Positions 16,311 to 27,431 of a DNA stretch of 64,000 nucleotides are shown in pieces. Location of the stretch: positions 59,357,201 through 59,421,200 of the forward strand of contig OZ038422.1 of assembly GCA_964036155.1 (NCBI GenBank). Direction: 5' to 3'. The position numbers and the translations under genes were made by a program. This DNA is from Diploscapter coronatus (Eukaryota; Nematoda; Chromadorea; Rhabditida; Rhabditidae). Under the pieces are notes generated by a model. It did no database searches, had not been told where the DNA came from, and was given only the letters and a program-made list of their open reading frames with translations. Numbering within the stretch: position 1 is the first letter of the stretch; each line of letters opens with the position of its first letter.

Positions 16311-19300
16311 TCAGATTAAAGGCTTCTTCATTCGCATTCGGTCGTAGATATCCGTGACCATATTTGGAGGGCAGTAATGCTCACTGTCACAGGCCCAAAT
16401 TTGGCACATCGGGCTAAAATTTATTATTTTAAAGTTTAATTTAACTCGGTTTTGTTGCTATTTTCTCAAAAGTTAAAATCAAAATTGCTTAAAAATCGAT
16501 CAACATTCTCCTAACTTTGAAAGATAAAACTTACAATGAACTTTTCGTGATGCAGTCGAGATTTTTCCATTTCATTTCCGCAAACATGTTTAGATAGGTA
16601 GCAACGCATTTTCCTTCGTCCAGTTTTGGATAACCTTCCTCCCAGTCGGTGTAGTTCAGGTTGGTGATTCCTCCTTCCCAAATGTACCTTTTCGAGGCGT
16701 CGTCATACTTCAGGCCGATAAGGTAATTCAATAGCTCAGTCATTCCCTAAAATGCATTTTTGATATAAAATGAAACCATGAATATTTTATTGGAAGCAGA
16801 ATCGAACTTGGAAAATCTCTCGGTTTCTTCACTAAAAATAACACCTCACCAATTCTTTCCATGTTCTTATTGCTATAGTTTGCAATATTGTGGATTTCAC
16901 ATCCGAATTAACGATAACCAATTGTCCTTGTTCGTGCAGGGACAATTTGGCGCACTGGATGTTTCCAGCCTCCCAATTGGCAGCTATGTTGTTCAAAAAG
17001 TAGCACTCTCCGAACTTCCTGTCGGCTACAACCAATTGTTCCCAATTCGTTGGGCAGAAGCAGTTCACTAGATTAGATTCTTATGGTACTAGTATGTTTC
17101 GAGAAGGAAAATCATTTGTTCATGGCATGGGATCATCAATTTGATGAAAACGGTCAGAGTTGGTAAATCATTGTTCTTCTTGAGAAATAACCTTGACAAA
17201 GAGCGTCCTGAGAGGGTCCGACAACTCCCCTCGGGTCCAATGAAGTCAGATTCATTCTTGGACTCGCTAATTTACCCAGCTGCTCAACACCATATAGGTC
17301 GTCATCGTCCTAAATTTGAAATTCGAATATTTTCTGATTCGAGAAAGAGTACCTCAACATAGGCTAGAGTTATGATGTAAATACCAGATTCTTTGATATT
17401 ATTTGCCACTTGTATCGCATTGTCATGACCGGCTTCCCTAAAATGGCGTAACTTCTTAGACTTTTATACTGATGCTTGATGACTAACGTGTATGCGCTGC
17501 TGTAGAGAAAGATCGCTTTCTGGACCTTCTGTCTTCCATGTTCTACAAGTTGTTCAAAAGCTGCTTCCAAACCTCTAAAAATTTTCAAGTCATTCTTTCT
17601 ATAAATGACTCACTGTCTCAAATTCAGCTCGGTGACTTGCGTGGGTTTGAGCTTATTTTCGGAAAGCATATCGTTGGCGAAGCTTTGAAAATCGTTGTGA
17701 TAGCCCAAACGATAGACCACCTAGAATTTTTCTTTTCATTTGACATTTCTGTGGAACCGTTGGAAAGACATCATAAAATTTAAAGATATTTTGCTAGAAC
17801 TCAGATTCTGATATTCAATTGATATCGAGGAGTTTCTCACCTCAGCATCGCTGTTGAAAGAGACGACTCCGATTCTGACTGACATCGGATTGCTGTGGTC
17901 GAAGTTCATCTCAGCGGCTATAGTGACGATGTCGGCTATGACCTAATAATCTTATGAGTTGCCAGAAGAAAGTAAATCTTTACGTCGGATAACCCATCCT
18001 CAGTCATACTTGCTGAAGTGTCGATCACAAACATAATATCAACCTGTATTAATAAAAAATGGAGAATAATAATTTTGAGGTTATCTACCCAAAGTGTCGG
18101 CATATTGCATGAACAATTCGTGTAGTCTCCTTCTGGAATTGGACGTGGAGTTGGTTTCGATTTAATCTAAGCTTCACAAGTCGAAATTCGAGATTATCGG
18201 ATTTGAGTACCGTTTTAGCAATTGATGCTGGCTTCGTGGTCGGAGTAGTAGTCGGTTTTGGCGTAGGCGTCGAGGTAGCGCAGATTTGGGCGGGTGTTGT
18301 AGGCCATCCATCTAAACGTTTGACTCAGATGGAAATTGTGGCCATGGTCTTACTATCCCAGAAGCAAATGCCGTCATTGACGAGTTCATCCAGGAATGCT
18401 TCGGTGTAATGAGACAACTGTGACATGGTCATCGGGATGAGCTGGAAGGCATTTGGTCAGTTTTGAAAGATTCCTTTGTCGAACCTTGTGATAGGCGATA
18501 CCATCATATAGAGATTTATCGATGTCAATACCGACAATGGTTAATTCGAATCCGGCATCCTTGATCAGCTGAGTTTTAGCGGCTTGAGATTGAATGTCGT
18601 TTTTGTTGCTAGATAATTTTCGATAGGGTTTCATGAGAAAACGTTTACCTCAAAGTCGTGAACATGAGAATCCGCTTCATGACATCTTTTCTCGCTGGAA
18701 AATATGCCCTCTCTCCCACGTAATAGGCGTATATAAAGTCGATAATTCTGAATTTTTTGCTTCTCAAAATTTTGTACTGAATTCAACTGTGAAAATGATC
18801 CTGGAAACAGTCCAAATTGTGTAGTCTGCTTGCGCATTCTGTCGAGATTGTTGAATAGTTCCTGACTAAATTTAGTTTCTTTAAATTGACGTTGTTTTTT
18901 TGAATTACTATGTTGTCAGATAAGGAGTGTAGGAAACTTCATTGGTGATTGACAACCCGATCGTTGCAACCCTAAGTCCAGTCTGACTTGGTGTCCAGTT
19001 TGAGGTTAAATTCATCACCATGTGAATCTCCTAAACTCATCATCATTTACGAAGGTTTCTGATCAACTCATTGTACTTGCACAGAATAATCCGTAGTGCC
19101 CATTCCTGTAGTTCCGTCGATGACTAGAATTACATCTCGTGTACATGGAGTTGTGTAACACTCTGGAAACTAATTATTGTATAAAGAATTAAAATTCACT
19201 TGAAACGAATGTTTCGTTATCAGAACGGATTTTCGTGTTAATATCGCTTAATGCCACCTATCAGCATAGAATAGTTGTGACTTTCATCGCATTATTTTCT

Positions 19301-19448
19301 TTTCCAAATGATGATATTTTGAGACGAAATTTTAGAATAATTAGAAATTTATTAATATGGAAGAAAATAATTTTGAAAAAATACCTTTAGCTGAAGCTAT
19401 TGCAATAATTGATATTGAGCAGAGAAATCGGAACAGTAAGGATTTCAT
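16311..19448 (-). CDS. Secreted vWA-vWA-C-type lectin protein (clec family)
   Basis: Predicted 636 aa, 18 exons (all complement): 19385-19448, 19077-19162, 18909-19030, 18809-18865, 18649-18747, 18485-18608, 18354-18441, 18211-18311, 18089-18166, 17984-18043, 17841-17942, 17614-17720, 17488-17574, 17353-17437, 17192-17309, 16850-17067, 16535-16746, 16311-16413. Residues 1-20 form a signal peptide (MKSLLFRFLCSIS...). vWA domain 1 (about 28-213) has VILVIDGTTGMG, so its MIDAS lacks the DxSxS serines. A Thr/Pro linker follows (CATSTPTPKPTTTPTTKPA). vWA domain 2 (about 280-455) has IMFVIDTSASMTEDG, a canonical MIDAS. The C-type lectin domain (about 460-610) runs from NCFCPTNWEQL to NYTDWEEGYPK, KWKNLDC and PMCQIWAC. 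This architecture is typical of nematode extracellular, often immune- or cuticle-related, proteins. All 18 exon phases close. Confidence 0.88.
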
Positions 19449-20937
19449 ATTTGAGCTTTGCCTGAATAATATACATTTATCTAAAAACAATATTTTCCGA
19501 GAACGATAGATAAAATCGATATTAATCGAAGAATGACAATGTCATTCAGAAGCAGACCTAAGGAGCACTTTCGTCAGACGAAAAAATCTATAGGGAGTAG
19601 GTCGCAAGGGCTTTCTGACGATCGTCCTCTCAGGCCTGTTCAGAAGTCAGTTCATGTGTCCATAAAAGCTGATACTAAAAGGAACTGCGTAATTCAAATG
19701 ACTCGAAAGTGCTCATTTTCATGGACGCGATAAGAGTTTAAGACGGAAAATGAATTCTCCGACTTCCTCTTGGCCGATAAGTTCGAACTTGGAATGGGGT
19801 ATCGTTAGTCTTTTGGAACGCTCGAAAAATAATTTGATAATTTTCATTATTTCCAAAAGGATGCTAGAGCTGTACCAATATTTGCAAGAAAGTCTTGTGC
19901 ATATTTATAAAAAAAAAAAACTTATTGCCGTACTCAAATTATATTATTTTTCACTCATCATAAAAGTAATTAACGCCATCACTTTTTGCAAGACTTAAGA
20001 GCCATCCACGAATAGCTGTAATAAAGGTCCGGGCAATTTTACAAAAGTCTCTTGAATCCGAACCAAACTCATATAGGTGGATACACCCATGAGCCTTAAT
20101 CACAAAAAATGGGGAGACCAGACCCCGCCCACCTGTGGGAAGCGAGGCCTTGTCTCCTCAGTTTTGTGATTAAGACCCATAGGGGTACCCGCCTCTATGA
20201 TCAAATCAATTTGTGGGACTTTTTCTGAAATGCAGAAAACTGTTCGAGTCTTACAAATACACTCTTAAGAGTAGTAATTCAAAGTTGACTAGTATAATTT
20301 ACCGCATAAGGGATATTTGCGATGGAAAACGTCTCAAATTTGGAGAAGCCTCGTTCCTAGTTTTGAAATTTTATGGGCGGAGCTAGTTTTATATTTATAT
20401 TGTCTTATTTCTTAATTGAGTAGTTTTAATTCAATTACGAATCCTAGACCAATTTAACACAAGCTTAGCTAAATCCAGCTAAATTATAAATAAAGGTAGT
20501 AGATGCCATTGAAATTCTAACAGCCAGCCAAAGACTGGCACTAGAACGACGGGCGAGCGGGCGTGAAGTGCTCGTGAAGCAGAGTTCTAGTATACCGATA
20601 AGCTCAAATTTAAACTGTCGCCTCAACTGCATTTGACATGATCTCAAAGAGAAGAAATGTTCTGTAGGACGAACTCATAGTTCGATGGAAGATCAATCTT
20701 TTTTCACGTGGCTTCGATTTCCCACACTACCCCTATCACCTTCTCATCTTTTTTTTATTTTCCCTACATTTCCTTCACCTAACCAATCCGTTTTCCAATT
20801 CCTCATTTCCCCTTACTTCTGCACTGCATTTACACTGTCATGATTTCGTTTCAATGTTTGCCGACTTTTACTACTTTATTTTAATTTTCCGTTAATTTTG
20901 TTTTTCGGCTTCATTTTTGTCGAGTTGTCGTGTTCAG
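19449..20937. repeat. Spacer with dispersed repeats and one large hairpin
   Basis: No gene recognised. 19553-19648 matches the short element at 60079-60174 (cagacctar-ggagcac, tcagacgaaa, gtaggtcgcaaggg, ttctgac-atcgtcct). 20060-20212 is a palindrome whose arms read gccttaatcacaaaa and ttttgtgattaagac, with outer paired flanks. A long pyrimidine-rich stretch (about 20700-20930) precedes arx-4 and likely holds its promoter and 5' UTR. Confidence 0.65.
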
Positions 20938-22730
20938 ATGATTCTCCTGGAGCAGAACAACCGGATCATCTCGGAGCTGCTCGAGCTGAAATTCAACAAC
21001 GCAAAGGAAGGGTAAGCAGACAGGCAGACAGCGATGACTAATCCAAAATCAATTTCGAGCAATTTTGCAATTCTGCCGAAATGCGTTATTTTCCCTGTGA
21101 ATTGTGAACGTTCAGAGGCAAGCCGGACTCGGTCAACTCGAACTTCGCGGACTTCGATGGAGTGCTCTACCACATCTCCAATCCGGGGGGCGACAAGACA
21201 AAACTACTGTTGAGCATCTCGCTCAAGTTCTACAAGGACCTGCAGGAGCACGGAGCAGATGCCCTGGTTCGTCGCGAGTACGGCCCCTACCTGACCAGTC
21301 CAGAGCCCGGCTACAACGTCTCTCTCCTCTTCGACCTCAACAGCCTCCCACAGGACACTGGCGCACTCAGTCAGTTCCACCGTATCTTTAATTTTGACAA
21401 TCTTTTGATTCCAGTTCACAAAGCATCGATGCTCAAGAGAAACTGCTTCGCTTCTGTATTCGAGAAGTATTTCGAATTCCAAGAGGCCGGCCAAGAAGGA
21501 CAGAAGAGGGCGGTCATCAACTACAGGGAGGATGAGACTATGTAAGTCATCTTACTTCAAAAGTCGGTTGTTACTGAATTCCAGTGAACATTTTCGCCGG
21601 CTAATACCATTTTCCCTTTTCTCTCATTTCTTTGCATTGTCTTTTTCACCGGGCTTCTTGAAAAGGGCATACATCATACATTTGAAAACGATATATACCT
21701 CGAAAATTTTATGGCTTTATATAAGGGCTAGGGACAGGGCCAAGCAGGCCATGTTTGGTACCAAAGTGTTGGCCATATATTGTGTTGAACACTTCTAGAC
21801 AAAAATCAGCCTACTCAACCCTATCCCTATTTTTCCTATTCAGCAAGTGTGTGTTCTTTTCAAGAAGTCTCCATCAGGATTCAGTAATTAGTGGAAATTG
21901 TCGGAATTCAGAAGCTGCCCAAAAACCCTCTATTTTCCAAGAAATTCCAGGTACATCGAAGCAAAGGCAGATCGAGTGACTGTCATCTTCAGCACGATTT
22001 TCAAGGACCAGGACGATGTGATCATCGGCAAAGTGTTTCTGCAGGAGTTCCGCGAGGGCCGCAAAGCCAGTCAGACAGCGCCCGCAGTTCTCTACTCGCT
22101 GGGCGAGCCACCCCTCGAACTGAAGGGACTTCCAGGGGCCAGAGTCGGAGACAATGTCGGGTACATCACTTTCGGTGAGTCCTACAGAGAATTTGAAGAA
22201 TAGACTAGCAAGTCAGTGCTTGATGGTAAAACACACTAGGACACAAGCATGCCAAGTTGTTAAAAAAGACCAATGCTTACAATTTTTAACCCTTTTACAA
22301 CTTTGTCTGTTAATGGACTTCTTGTATAATTCGCCGAAGCTATAGTGACCAAATTGTAAAATTCACCAAGGTTTTGAGCTAGGAAGTGTAGGGAAGCATA
22401 TAGAAATCAGGTAAATTTTACAAATGGTGATGTAGTGTTTGCTAGTGAATTATACAAGAGATCCTGCTATGTATCGCGATGTGCTTTACAAAATTTCGAA
22501 ATTCAGTGCTCTTCCCTCGACACACGAACAAGAAGACTCGCGACAATACAATCGACCTGATCCACTCGTTCCGCGACTATCTCCACTACCACATCAAGTG
22601 CTCCAAGGCCTATCTGCACTCCCGAATGCGGGCCAAAACAACCGACTTCCTCAAGGTGCTCAATCGCGCCAAGCCAGAGGTCAAGGGCGAGAAGAAGACA
22701 TTCAGTGGTCGCACTTTCCAAACAAATTGA
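20938..22730 (+). CDS. arx-4: Arp2/3 complex subunit 2 (p34-Arc/ARPC2)
   Basis: Structural core subunit of the Arp2/3 actin-nucleation complex; it contacts the mother filament and ARPC4. Predicted 300 aa, the same length as human ARPC2. Exons: 20938-21011, 21116-21369, 21415-21541, 21951-22174, 22507-22730. It starts [15 protein letters not shown] and retains the family blocks [94 protein letters not shown] and [18 protein letters not shown]. The ATG directly follows gttcag, a likely trans-splice acceptor. Intron 2 is only 45 bp. The mev-1 start lies 449 bp downstream on the same strand. Identification is secure by near-complete motif colinearity. Confidence 0.97.
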
Positions 22731-23179
22731 TCTGTCTGTTCGTGTGGCCTTTACAACCATTCCACCAGATCTGCTCCTTTCTGTTGCAAATTAATTTATT
22801 ACATTTATGAAAGTTCATTCATTTTATTTCATCCTACCCTCCTTTATTGTGTATCCCTATGCTCTTCAAATTCGAGTTTTAATTTTTCGGCAGCCTTATG
22901 AATTCACTTTACATAGTCCTTTTTCATTGTATCAAAGATCTTCGAATAAATCGTTTATTCCGAGCTGTGAAATTGTTCGACAATTCGTTTCAGAAGCGAT
23001 ATTTACCGTATTTCCTTCCTTTCGTGAATTTCCCTTTGTTGACGCAAATCCAGTTGCATCTCTCGCCTGCTTTGTTTGCGCAGAGCGAGTGTCGGTTTCG
23101 ATCAACTCATTTTCAATTTTCTCGCCATATATTTCTTTTATTTTATTTTCCCCAATTTTTTTTTCTAAATTTACAGAAG

Positions 23180-24414
23180 ATGCTGGGTAGTGCCCTCGTG
23201 CTGCGCAGCGTGCAGAGCTCTGCGGTGCGTCCGCATCTGCTCACCCCGACTCGACTGCTCACTTCGACAGGCAGACGCCTCGAGGAGATCAAGACGCCCA
23301 TCCAGCAGATCGGCTGGGAGTATCTCATGAAGCAGAAGTCCCTCGGCAGACCCATCTCCCCACACCTTACCATCTACAAGCCGCAACTCACTTGGATGGT
23401 AAGAACAGAAAAATGGGCACCTTGTAAATGGTAAAAAGTGCCCTTTTCCACTATTCCTCCATACTCGCACTCTTTGCCTTATCCCTAGCCATGCTTTCCT
23501 ATATTCTGAACTTCAATCTTTTACAAATAATCTGGAAAAGAAGTCAGGAAACATGAATTGTGCATTCAGGTGTCTGGATTCCACCGAATCACCGGCTGTG
23601 TGATGGCCGGTACTCTGCTGGTTGGAGGTCTACCCTTCCTGAGAACTCCCTCCAATTAATGATTTCTTTATCTTCAGGCCTCGGCTTCGCATTTCTCCCC
23701 TTCGACTTCACGACCTTCATCGAATTTGTGCGCAACCTCAATCTGCCCTGCGTCATCACTGCCACTTTCAAGGTTATTCCAACTTCTTGCCTGTTAAATA
23801 TGCAAGAGGTCAAAGAAATTGCGAAAACTAATGGAAATTGATGTACTTGTAAAGGGGCAGGCTAAATTTGGTATCAAAATGACTATCACATCGAGCTCTG
23901 TACATTTTGGTAGCAAATTTATTCAATCCGGCCATATTCATTTGCATCTCGCAATTTATTGGCTCGCAGGCGAATCCAACAGGCCCATCCTTCCAAAATC
24001 ACCATTTCCATTTGCAGTTCATAATCGCATTCCCGATTGTATTCCACACTCTGAACGGCATTCGCTTCATTGGCTTCGACTACGCGAAGGGTGTCGACAA
24101 CATCGGACAGGTTTGTTTTTTTTCTGATAACTTGCAAACCAGAAGATATCTTGATACAAAATGCTCAACCATTATGAGGCCAGATATTGAGCTCTAGCCT
24201 TCCCTACATTATTTCGCCCATGCTTTGTATTATGATGTCATGAGATTTATAATTTATAACAAATCGTCTCTTCTTCTTTTCCAAGAAAATGTCCTTCTTT
24301 CAGATCTACAAGAGCGGTTGGCTCGTGCTTGGCCTCTCCACTCTGATCGCTTTAATCGTAGTGGCCAACTCGTGTATGAACAGAGACGCCAAGAAGGCTG
24401 CTGCCAGAAATTAA
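23180..24414 (+). CDS. mev-1: Succinate dehydrogenase cytochrome b560 (SDHC)
   Basis: Membrane anchor of mitochondrial complex II; it binds heme b and ubiquinone. Predicted 191 aa. Exons: 23180-23398, 23570-23627, 23678-23772, 24018-24110, 24304-24414. An N-terminal basic, Ser/Thr-rich presequence (about residues 1-35) fits mitochondrial import. Then come SPHLTIYKPQLTWM and the quinone-site motif SGFHRITG. Three membrane helices follow, about CVMAGTLLVGGLGFAFLPF, FIIAFPIVFHTLNGIRF (its His is the expected heme ligand) and WLVLGLSTLIALIVVANSC. The ATG follows a ttacag acceptor by three bases, so the longer upstream open frame is 5' UTR. ced-9 lies 390 bp downstream, the order of the C. elegans cyt-1/ced-9 operon. 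Intron 3 carries an aaatttggtatcaaaatg-family repeat at about 23866-23930. Confidence 0.97.
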
Positions 24415-24804
24415 TTTACAGTTTTCAATCGTCAACAATTCAATTTATTTTCAAAATTCATTCATCCTTCTTCTGAATTCTCTGATTCCTCTTCTTCCAT
24501 TCACTCCCCGTCCCCTAATTCATTTGCTTCATAGTTTGTTAGGATCAGTGATCGTAGGTTTTCCTTACAATTCAATTTCTATTGAATTCTCCTTGATCGA
24601 ATTTCGTCCGGTTTTTCTATAGTTTCCTTTTGAATTAATAATGTAATTTCTCGATTCGCGTCGTGTTTTCGTGTTTCGCTTTGTCGCAGATTTTAGTTAG
24701 CAAATAAACAAATTTTAGGTGAGTCATCATCGAGTTGCGCGCGCATAGCTGGAAACAATCGAAAAGCAGTGGAATTGGGACGAACAAGCAAGGGAACAGC
24801 AAGA
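24415..24804 (+). promoter_or_regulatory. mev-1/ced-9 intercistronic region
   Basis: The 390-bp gap is rich in pyrimidines after the mev-1 stop. It ends with aaattttag at about 24711-24719, a plausible SL2-type acceptor about 85 bp before the ced-9 ATG. No independent promoter element was recognised. The operon reading is inferred from conserved order and spacing. Confidence 0.6.
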
Positions 24805-26636
24805 ATGAGAGACCTGAGGAAGGAGGACGAATTGAACAGGATGATGAATGGAGTGGGACCGCAACAGCAGCAGAACGAGCAGAGACAGGCACAGGGCTTT
24901 GATGCAGTGAGTGGACACGTTGACGGGCAGCAGAGCGATAAGAACAGGCAGTTCGACTTCTACGAGTCCAGACTCGATGTCGAGGGATTTGTGGTAAGAA
25001 TAAAAGGAAGGAAGAAGAAATGAGAATTTTGCAAGTCTGCTCCTGTATGTCACGTTTCATTTTCTGTACAAGAGTATTTCGTGTAGAAAATGAACGAATG
25101 AGTGAGTGAAAGACAAAATGCCAAAGTGAATAAACGACTGATTGGCTGTTTCAGGCTGATTACTTCGCGTACCGCGCCAACAAGTCGGGCATAGAGTGGT
25201 ACGAGCAGCCCGAACTGCCATTCGGTGTGCAGCCCGAACACTACATGATGAGGTGGGTTGAAAGAAGCACAATCGCCTGCCCTTTACCCCCTATGTGCAT
25301 TATTCGGATGCGTATTTGTTGCATTAAGCGATTTAACAAATGAACTTTCAATTCTAGCCAAAATTGTAAAGGGGAAAAATGAATGAAATATTTGCAGGTA
25401 CCTGGCCGAACTGTTCGAGAAGCGCCACATGAAGGATTTGGAAGAGTTCATCGACGAGCTCATGGCCGATCCCATCCTCACGTTCAACAGATTCACTGAG
25501 GTTGGTGGAATTTTGTTCAAATAGTAGAAAAACAATTCTTTTCAGATAGTCAACATCTTCGGCAGAAACAACAACTACCAGCCGTCATCCATGAATTATG
25601 GGCGCTTGGTAAGTCAATCAGGGGCTCCTGTATTTACATTCGAATGATACTAGATGGTTGTTCTTTTCAACTGATAGAATGGTCATTGACAGGCCCTAAA
25701 GTTCTGGACACGGTCCTGTTAAGCATGACAGTGAGAAAACACTCCTTTTTTCTCGTTGTCTGTCACCGCGCTTTTTCATGTTATTTCTTCTCTTCTCGCT
25801 GTCATGTTTAACAGGGCCGTGTCCGAAATTTGAAAGTCTGTTATTGAGTGTTGGATAAGCAAAAAAATGAAAATAGCTGATGACAAATATCTAAAGCCAG
25901 ACACGAAGAAATAACAATAAAAGAGTGTATTTGCAGGTGGGTTTGATCTCGTTCGGCGGTCTAGCAGCCACGCGCATGCTCGAGGAGAACATGCAGCGCC
26001 AGGTTGGGCAGATCTTCATCTACGTCTCCCGATTCATCCGCGGACGCATCAATCAGACCTGGGAGAATGACGGATATTGTTGGGTGAGAATTACCGACTA
26101 TTAAACTGTTTCTGGCAATTTTTTTTCTTCAAATTTTGGGTTGAAGAGTGCAAAGAAAAGAAAATATTGGTGAGTGTTGAGCACTGCAAATTTTTAAACC
26201 CGCGGTCGTCCGCATGAACTAAATGGTGTAAATTTTCGAGAACGGAAAGAAGCCATACTCATTCTCTCGATATGATACACTATCACCTTCATGCGGACAC
26301 CCCCAAGTTTGAAAAGTTGCACGTTTGGTTCTCAAGAAAGATGGGTAAATGAATTTGAAGAATTCAACGGTTTTCGGTTGTGCAACGTTGACGAAAGAAA
26401 ACGTGAATTTCGCAACTGTACAGGAAACGAATGAATGAATTTAATTGAGCTGAATTAATTTGTAGGCGGATTTCATGGATCTGGGCAGAAGGATCGAGAA
26501 GCGCGAGGCGGCCATAGACGCAGAGGAATCCGCTACGCGTCGCGCGTCACGTCGTTGGTCGATGATCGGTATCGGCGCTGCGGTCGTCGTGGTCGGTGCT
26601 GCATTCATCGGCGGAAAAATCCTCGCTTCCAAGTAG
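24805..26636 (+). CDS. ced-9: CED-9, Bcl-2 family apoptosis inhibitor
   Basis: Anti-apoptotic mitochondrial outer-membrane protein that sequesters CED-4 and is antagonised by BH3-only EGL-1. Predicted 256 aa (C. elegans 280). Exons: 24805-24993, 25155-25252, 25398-25500, 25546-25608, 25937-26083, 26466-26636. A Gln-rich, divergent N-terminus precedes the BH4-like ESRLDVEGFVADYF (about 54-67). Then come LPFGVQPEHYMMR and the BH3-like RYLAELFEKRHM, BH1 NYGRLVGLISFGGLAATRML (about 147-166), and BH2 QTWENDGYCWADFMDLGRR across the exon 5/6 join. A C-terminal anchor follows (WSMIGIGAAVVVVGAAFIGG). The RRWSMIG block before the anchor matches C. elegans CED-9. The start is the first ATG of the open frame; an upstream GTG in the same frame is not used by nematodes. 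Introns 4 and 5 each hold a hairpin. Confidence 0.96.
25705..25830. repeat. Hairpin in ced-9 intron 4
   Basis: Arms ggacacggtcctgttaagca and its complement (tttaacagggccgtgtcc) enclose a segment with tctgtcaccgcgctttttca. That segment also occurs, less decayed, in the hairpin at 60445-60626, so the two are copies of one element family. Confidence 0.8.
26185..26320. repeat. Hairpin in ced-9 intron 5
   Basis: Inverted arms: gcaaatttttaaaccc with gtccgcatgaa on the left, and ttcatgcggac with aagtttgaaaagttgc on the right. Confidence 0.7.
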
Positions 26637-27431
26637 ACAAATAGCCCCTTCCCTTAGTTCTCTCTGTATTTACAGACAGCCGTATTTGTCAACGGCATTT
26701 TCAATATTTTTTGCACTCTCTACCCTCTTTATCCTTTGATAAGTACAGCCGTCTGTGTATTTCATCCACCTGTAAATACAGAAGCCCATTCCTTTCTCCC
26801 ATTTTTTATAGTTCAATTGCAATTGTTTTCGGGTTTGAAATTTGCTCTAAACAATTTCTTCTTCATTTTTATGTTTATTGTTTTAGGTGCTTTTCCTCTT
26901 CTTTCTTCCGCTCAAATCTCCTCAACCCCCTTTACCTCATTCAGTTTCAACCATTTCAGGTAGTCCATTGCATTCCCTGGATCTCTATCCTCTCTGTTTC
27001 ACTTTCAAGTCGAGAATCTCACTTCTTTTCGTTCGTTGTTCAAATGATTCAAATAAGTATTCGATTGTTGAAAATCGACTATGTATTCGGTATTTTATCC
27101 AAACAAATCCAGTCCATTTATTCCCTCTTTCCTATTCTTGTCTAATCTCATTGAGTTCTTGGCCTGGCCAGTTCGTTTTGATTTTTTCACACAAATTTGC
27201 GGGCCAGAATTCGCCCTTCAGCAATTACTACCAATTCATTCGTATTCTTCTTTCTCTTTGCCTCGTTGTGTGTACTCTATTATTCTATTAAATATGGTAC
27301 CCTTTTCATTTAAACTTTATCTGAGTCTGTCAAGAAGTTACCAACTTCATTTCATATTTATGATTTTTTAAATTCTATACGATTTGCTTAATTTGGAGAT
27401 TTGTAGGAATTGCGCCGAATCATCAGCAGGA
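26637..27431. other. ced-9 to POP5 spacer, pyrimidine-rich
   Basis: Contains long TTC-rich runs and no conserved coding frame. The open frames here (for example 26711-27145) have low-complexity F/S/L composition expected of pyrimidine-rich 3' UTR or spacer DNA. Two stretches read agccgtatttgtc and agccgtctgtgtattt, each near tgtatttacag or tgtaaatacag, and could pair. Confidence 0.5.

Noticed and set aside
22807..23434. Open frames of 127 and 178 codons upstream of and overlapping mev-1
   Set aside because: Low-complexity F/S/L composition from pyrimidine-rich DNA; the longer one merely reads into the SDHC exon, and the true start follows an acceptor at 23176.
26711..27371. Long overlapping plus-strand frames after ced-9
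   Set aside because: Pyrimidine-rich spacer; no conserved motif, no consistent splicing.
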